Source: Porphyromonadaceae bacterium (lineage in GTDB: Bacteria; Bacteroidota; Bacteroidia; Bacteroidales; Dysgonomonadaceae). From it: a stretch of 25,761 bases of DNA. Shown one piece after another: positions 23,267 to 25,761 of this stretch (its first letter is position 1; every line of letters starts with the position of its first letter). The stretch is from positions 3,354 to 29,114 of the forward strand of contig JALHIE010000044.1 of assembly GCA_022840285.1 (NCBI GenBank). The letters are read 5' to 3'. The position numbers were made by a program, and so were the translations under genes. A model generated the notes under the pieces. It was not told the origin of the DNA, made no database searches, and saw nothing but the letters and a program-made list of their open reading frames with translations.

Positions 23267-24607
23267 ATGATTGAACAACAATATATCGATTTATTCAACG
23301 ACTACAGAGACGAGATCGATGCGAATTCCGTTGCCGGACTCAATCGTCATCGCGACGCTGCTTTTGAGGCGTTCAATAGATCGGGATTCCCCACCTCGAA
23401 ATTAGAAGATTATAAACATACGGATGTATCCCGCGCATTTGATGGCGATTTAGGATTGAACCTGCGGAACATCCCTGTCCCTGTTGATCCGTACGAAGCA
23501 TTCAAATGCGATGTGCCTAACCTCAACACCAATGTATATTTCCTGATAAACGACCGGTTTTACACCAACGGACACCATCAGGGCCCCTTGCCAAAGGGAG
23601 TTTTTGTGGGTAGTTTACAACTGTTTTCAGAAACGCATCCCGATATTTTCGAAAGGTATTACGCGAAAATAGGCGATTATTCCGGCAATGGCGTAGTGGC
23701 TTACAACACCATGTTTGCCCAGGACGGTTTTGTGATTTATGTCCCCGAGAATGTGGTCATCGAAAAACCGCTTCAATTGATCAATATCCTCCGGGGAGGG
23801 GTTGACCTGAACGTGAACCGGCGCATCCTTATTGTGGCGGAAAAAAATGCGCAGGTTAAGCTGCTTGTCTGCGACCACACGGTCGATGATGTTCAGTTTG
23901 TCGTCACTCAAGTAGCGGAGATTGTCGCCGACAGAGATGCTCAAGTGGATTTTTACGAACTGGAAGAGAATTCGGTAAAGGTCAAATTATTGAACAATGT
24001 CTTCGCCAATCAGGCCGAAAACTCAAACGTAACGGTCTCTACGATCACGTTGCATAATGGGTTTACCCGAAACAATTATCGCTTCCGCCTGCTGGGTGAA
24101 CGTGCCGAGGCGCATATCGGAGGGCTGGCCATTTGCGATAAGGAGCAGCATGTCGATAATTATGCATTTTTAGAGCACGCTACTCCCAACTGCCACAGTA
24201 ACGAACTGTTTAAATACGCGTTGCAGGAAAGGTCGACGGGGGTTTTCTGCGGAAGGATACTGGTGGACAAGGGCGCTCAAAAAACGCTGGCCTATCAGAA
24301 CAACAAGAACCTTGTCACCTCGGATGAGGCCAAGATGTTCTCGAAGCCGCAGCTTGAAATTTATGCCGATGATGTGAAATGCTCACACGGGTTAACTACC
24401 GGACAGCTCGATCAGGACGCCCTGTTTTATCTGCAGGCGCGCGGAATTCCTGAAGAAGAAGCCCGCATGCTCCTGATGGTGGCATTTACGCAAGATGTAG
24501 TAGACCTGGTCCGTATCGATTCGCTTCAGGACAGGCTTGTACAACTGATCAACAAGCGCTTCAGGGGCGAACTGATGCGTTGCGGAAATTGCCACGTGTG
24601 TAAATGA
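23267..24607 (+). CDS. sufD: SufD, Fe-S cluster assembly scaffold subunit
   Basis: A 446-residue protein with a helical N-terminal part (about 1-100, including FPTSKLEDYKHTDVSRAF) and a long parallel beta-helix. The C-terminal block is diagnostic of the SufB/SufD family: MFSKPQLEIYADDVKCSHGLTTGQLDQDALFYLQARGIPEEEARMLL is its span (about 363-410), with the conserved CSHG. The protein ends in CGNCHVCK, a small cysteine-rich tail of uncertain meaning. SufD pairs with SufB and helps deliver iron. Its stop overlaps the sufS start as ATGA, so translation is coupled. Confidence 0.95.
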   Translation: MIEQQYIDLFNDYRDEIDANSVAGLNRHRDAAFEAFNRSGFPTSKLEDYKHTDVSRAFDGDLGLNLRNIPVPVDPYEAFKCDVPNLNTNVYFLINDRFYTNGHHQGPLPKGVFVGSLQLFSETHPDIFERYYAKIGDYSGNGVVAYNTMFAQDGFVIYVPENVVIEKPLQLINILRGGVDLNVNRRILIVAEKNAQVKLLVCDHTVDDVQFVVTQVAEIVADRDAQVDFYELEENSVKVKLLNNVFANQAENSNVTVSTITLHNGFTRNNYRFRLLGERAEAHIGGLAICDKEQHVDNYAFLEHATPNCHSNELFKYALQERSTGVFCGRILVDKGAQKTLAYQNNKNLVTSDEAKMFSKPQLEIYADDVKCSHGLTTGQLDQDALFYLQARGIPEEEARMLLMVAFTQDVVDLVRIDSLQDRLVQLINKRFRGELMRCGNCHVCK

Positions 24608-25761
24608 TTAATGTAACCGACATACGCGCTGACTTTCCCATTCTATCGCTTCAGGTACACGGTAAGCCGCTTGTTTACCTGGACAATGGCGCGACAACAC
24701 AAAAACCGCTTTGTGTGATAGATAAAATCCGGGAGATGTATTGTTCCGTGAATGCCAACGTGCACCGCGGTGTGCATTTTTTGAGCCAGGCCGCCACCGA
24801 CGAGCACGAAGCATCGAGAAGAACGGTGCAGGAGTTTATCGGTGCCGCTTCTTCAAACGAGGTTGTCTTTACACGCGGTACCACGGAAGCCATTAACCTG
24901 ATCTCCTCTTCGTTCTGCCGTGAGTTCTGCAAACCCGGTGACGAGGTCATAATTTCCGCTATGGAACATCATTCCAACATTGTTCCCTGGCAGCTGCAGG
25001 AGGCAATCTCCGGAATTAAACTGCGGGTGTTGCCTATCTCGGATGAGGGAGAAATTCTTTTGGAAGAGCTGGAAAATTTAATCTCTTCCCGCACAAGGCT
25101 GATTGCCGTCACTCATGTCTCCAACGTTCTCGGTACGATCACTCCGATAGAGAAAATTATTGAAACGGCACACCGGTACGATATCCCTGTTTTGGTTGAT
25201 GCCGCGCAATCGGTTCAACACGTACCGGTTGATGTTCAACGGATGGATTGCGATTTTCTCGTGTTTTCGTCACACAAAATTTACGGACCAACCGGTATGG
25301 GAGTGCTGTACGGGAAAGAAAAGTGGCTCGATAAACTTCCTCCCTACCAGGGCGGCGGTGAGATGATTGCGACAGTATCGTTCGAAAAAACCACTTTCGC
25401 CGGGTTGCCGTTCAAGTTCGAAGCAGGCACCCCCGACTATGTGGGGTCCACAGCGCTGGCCACAGCACTGAAATATATATCACGTATCGGCATAGAAAAT
25501 ATTGCGAAGCATGAACAGGGAGTGCTTGCGTATGCGACAGAGCAGTTGTTGTCTATCGATAAACTCAAAATATACGGAACCTCAAAAAACAAATGCAGTG
25601 TAATCTCTTTCCTTGTGGAGGGGGTTCATCATTACGATATGGGTGTATTGCTCGACACGATGGGGATTGCTGTCCGTACTGGCCACCATTGCGCTGAGCC
25701 GCTGATGCGCCGGTTGGGTGTAGAGGGAACTGTCCGGGCATCGTTTGCGGTGTACAACACC
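24604..25761 (+). CDS. sufS: SufS cysteine desulfurase, C-terminus cut by window edge
   Basis: The ATG at 24604 overlaps the sufD stop, and the frame stays open for 386 codons to the window edge. It is a PLP-dependent group II cysteine desulfurase supplying sulfur for Fe-S assembly. Motifs: VYLDNGATTQKP (24-35), ANVHRGVHFLSQAAT (51-65), TRGTTEAINLI (90-100), EHHSNIVPWQ (121-130), VDAAQSVQH (198-206), SSHKIYGPTGMG (222-233; K225 forms the PLP Schiff base) and RTGHHCAEPLM (358-368; C363 is the catalytic cysteine). The final RASFAVYNT is about 15-20 residues from the usual end. Confidence 0.97.
   Translation, partial: MINVTDIRADFPILSLQVHGKPLVYLDNGATTQKPLCVIDKIREMYCSVNANVHRGVHFLSQAATDEHEASRRTVQEFIGAASSNEVVFTRGTTEAINLISSSFCREFCKPGDEVIISAMEHHSNIVPWQLQEAISGIKLRVLPISDEGEILLEELENLISSRTRLIAVTHVSNVLGTITPIEKIIETAHRYDIPVLVDAAQSVQHVPVDVQRMDCDFLVFSSHKIYGPTGMGVLYGKEKWLDKLPPYQGGGEMIATVSFEKTTFAGLPFKFEAGTPDYVGSTALATALKYISRIGIENIAKHEQGVLAYATEQLLSIDKLKIYGTSKNKCSVISFLVEGVHHYDMGVLLDTMGIAVRTGHHCAEPLMRRLGVEGTVRASFAVYNT

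Noticed and set aside
1..25761. CRISPR array, tRNA genes, classic riboswitches
   Set aside because: No regularly spaced repeats, cloverleaf sequences or known aptamer cores were recognised while reading; no search tool was run.

Overview
The window comes from a Bacteroidota (Bacteroidales) chromosome, probably of the Dysgonomonadaceae/Porphyromonadaceae type, though genus is a guess from protein style. The signs are a SusC/SusD pair with its own ECF sigma factor and FecR anti-sigma, -7 promoter elements of the TAnnTTTG form, a class A RNase P RNA, and a SUF cluster.

Region 1 (1-15.9 kb) is a polysaccharide utilization locus (PUL), read almost entirely on the minus strand. In transcription order it holds an alpha-L-fucosidase (GH29, own promoter), an ECF sigma factor, a FecR-type anti-sigma factor, an STN-containing SusC, a SusD, then, after a terminator-like hairpin and a fresh promoter element, a secreted FAD oxidoreductase flanked by carbohydrate-binding-like domains, an M14 carboxypeptidase, a GNAT acetyltransferase, a GH43-like beta-propeller protein and an (alpha/alpha)6-barrel glycosidase. 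A frameshifted transposase remnant and the start of an MFS transporter close the left end. The plan is trans-envelope signalling: SusC binds ligand, its STN domain signals to FecR, FecR releases the sigma factor, and susCD are induced. The likely target is a fucose-bearing glycan or glycoconjugate; the exact substrate cannot be read from the sequence.

The most interesting non-coding signal lies in the 5' leader of susC. A plus-strand TAnnTTTG element is followed about 55 bases later by a strong hairpin with a U-tract. Together they look like a short antisense RNA of the type known from Bacteroides PULs (DonS-like).

Region 2 (16.0-20.8 kb) is core chromosome: a broken alpha/beta-hydrolase-like gene (deletion plus frameshift), a membrane-anchored LytTR regulator with a textbook promoter, rnpB, a YihY-family membrane protein and a convergent YgjP-like metallopeptidase.

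Region 3 (20.8-25.8 kb) has an MlaE/MlaF-type ABC lipid transporter pair followed by sufC, sufD and sufS (sufS runs off the right edge). No sufB is present next to sufC in this window. No tRNA, CRISPR array, intact insertion sequence or metabolite riboswitch was recognised.
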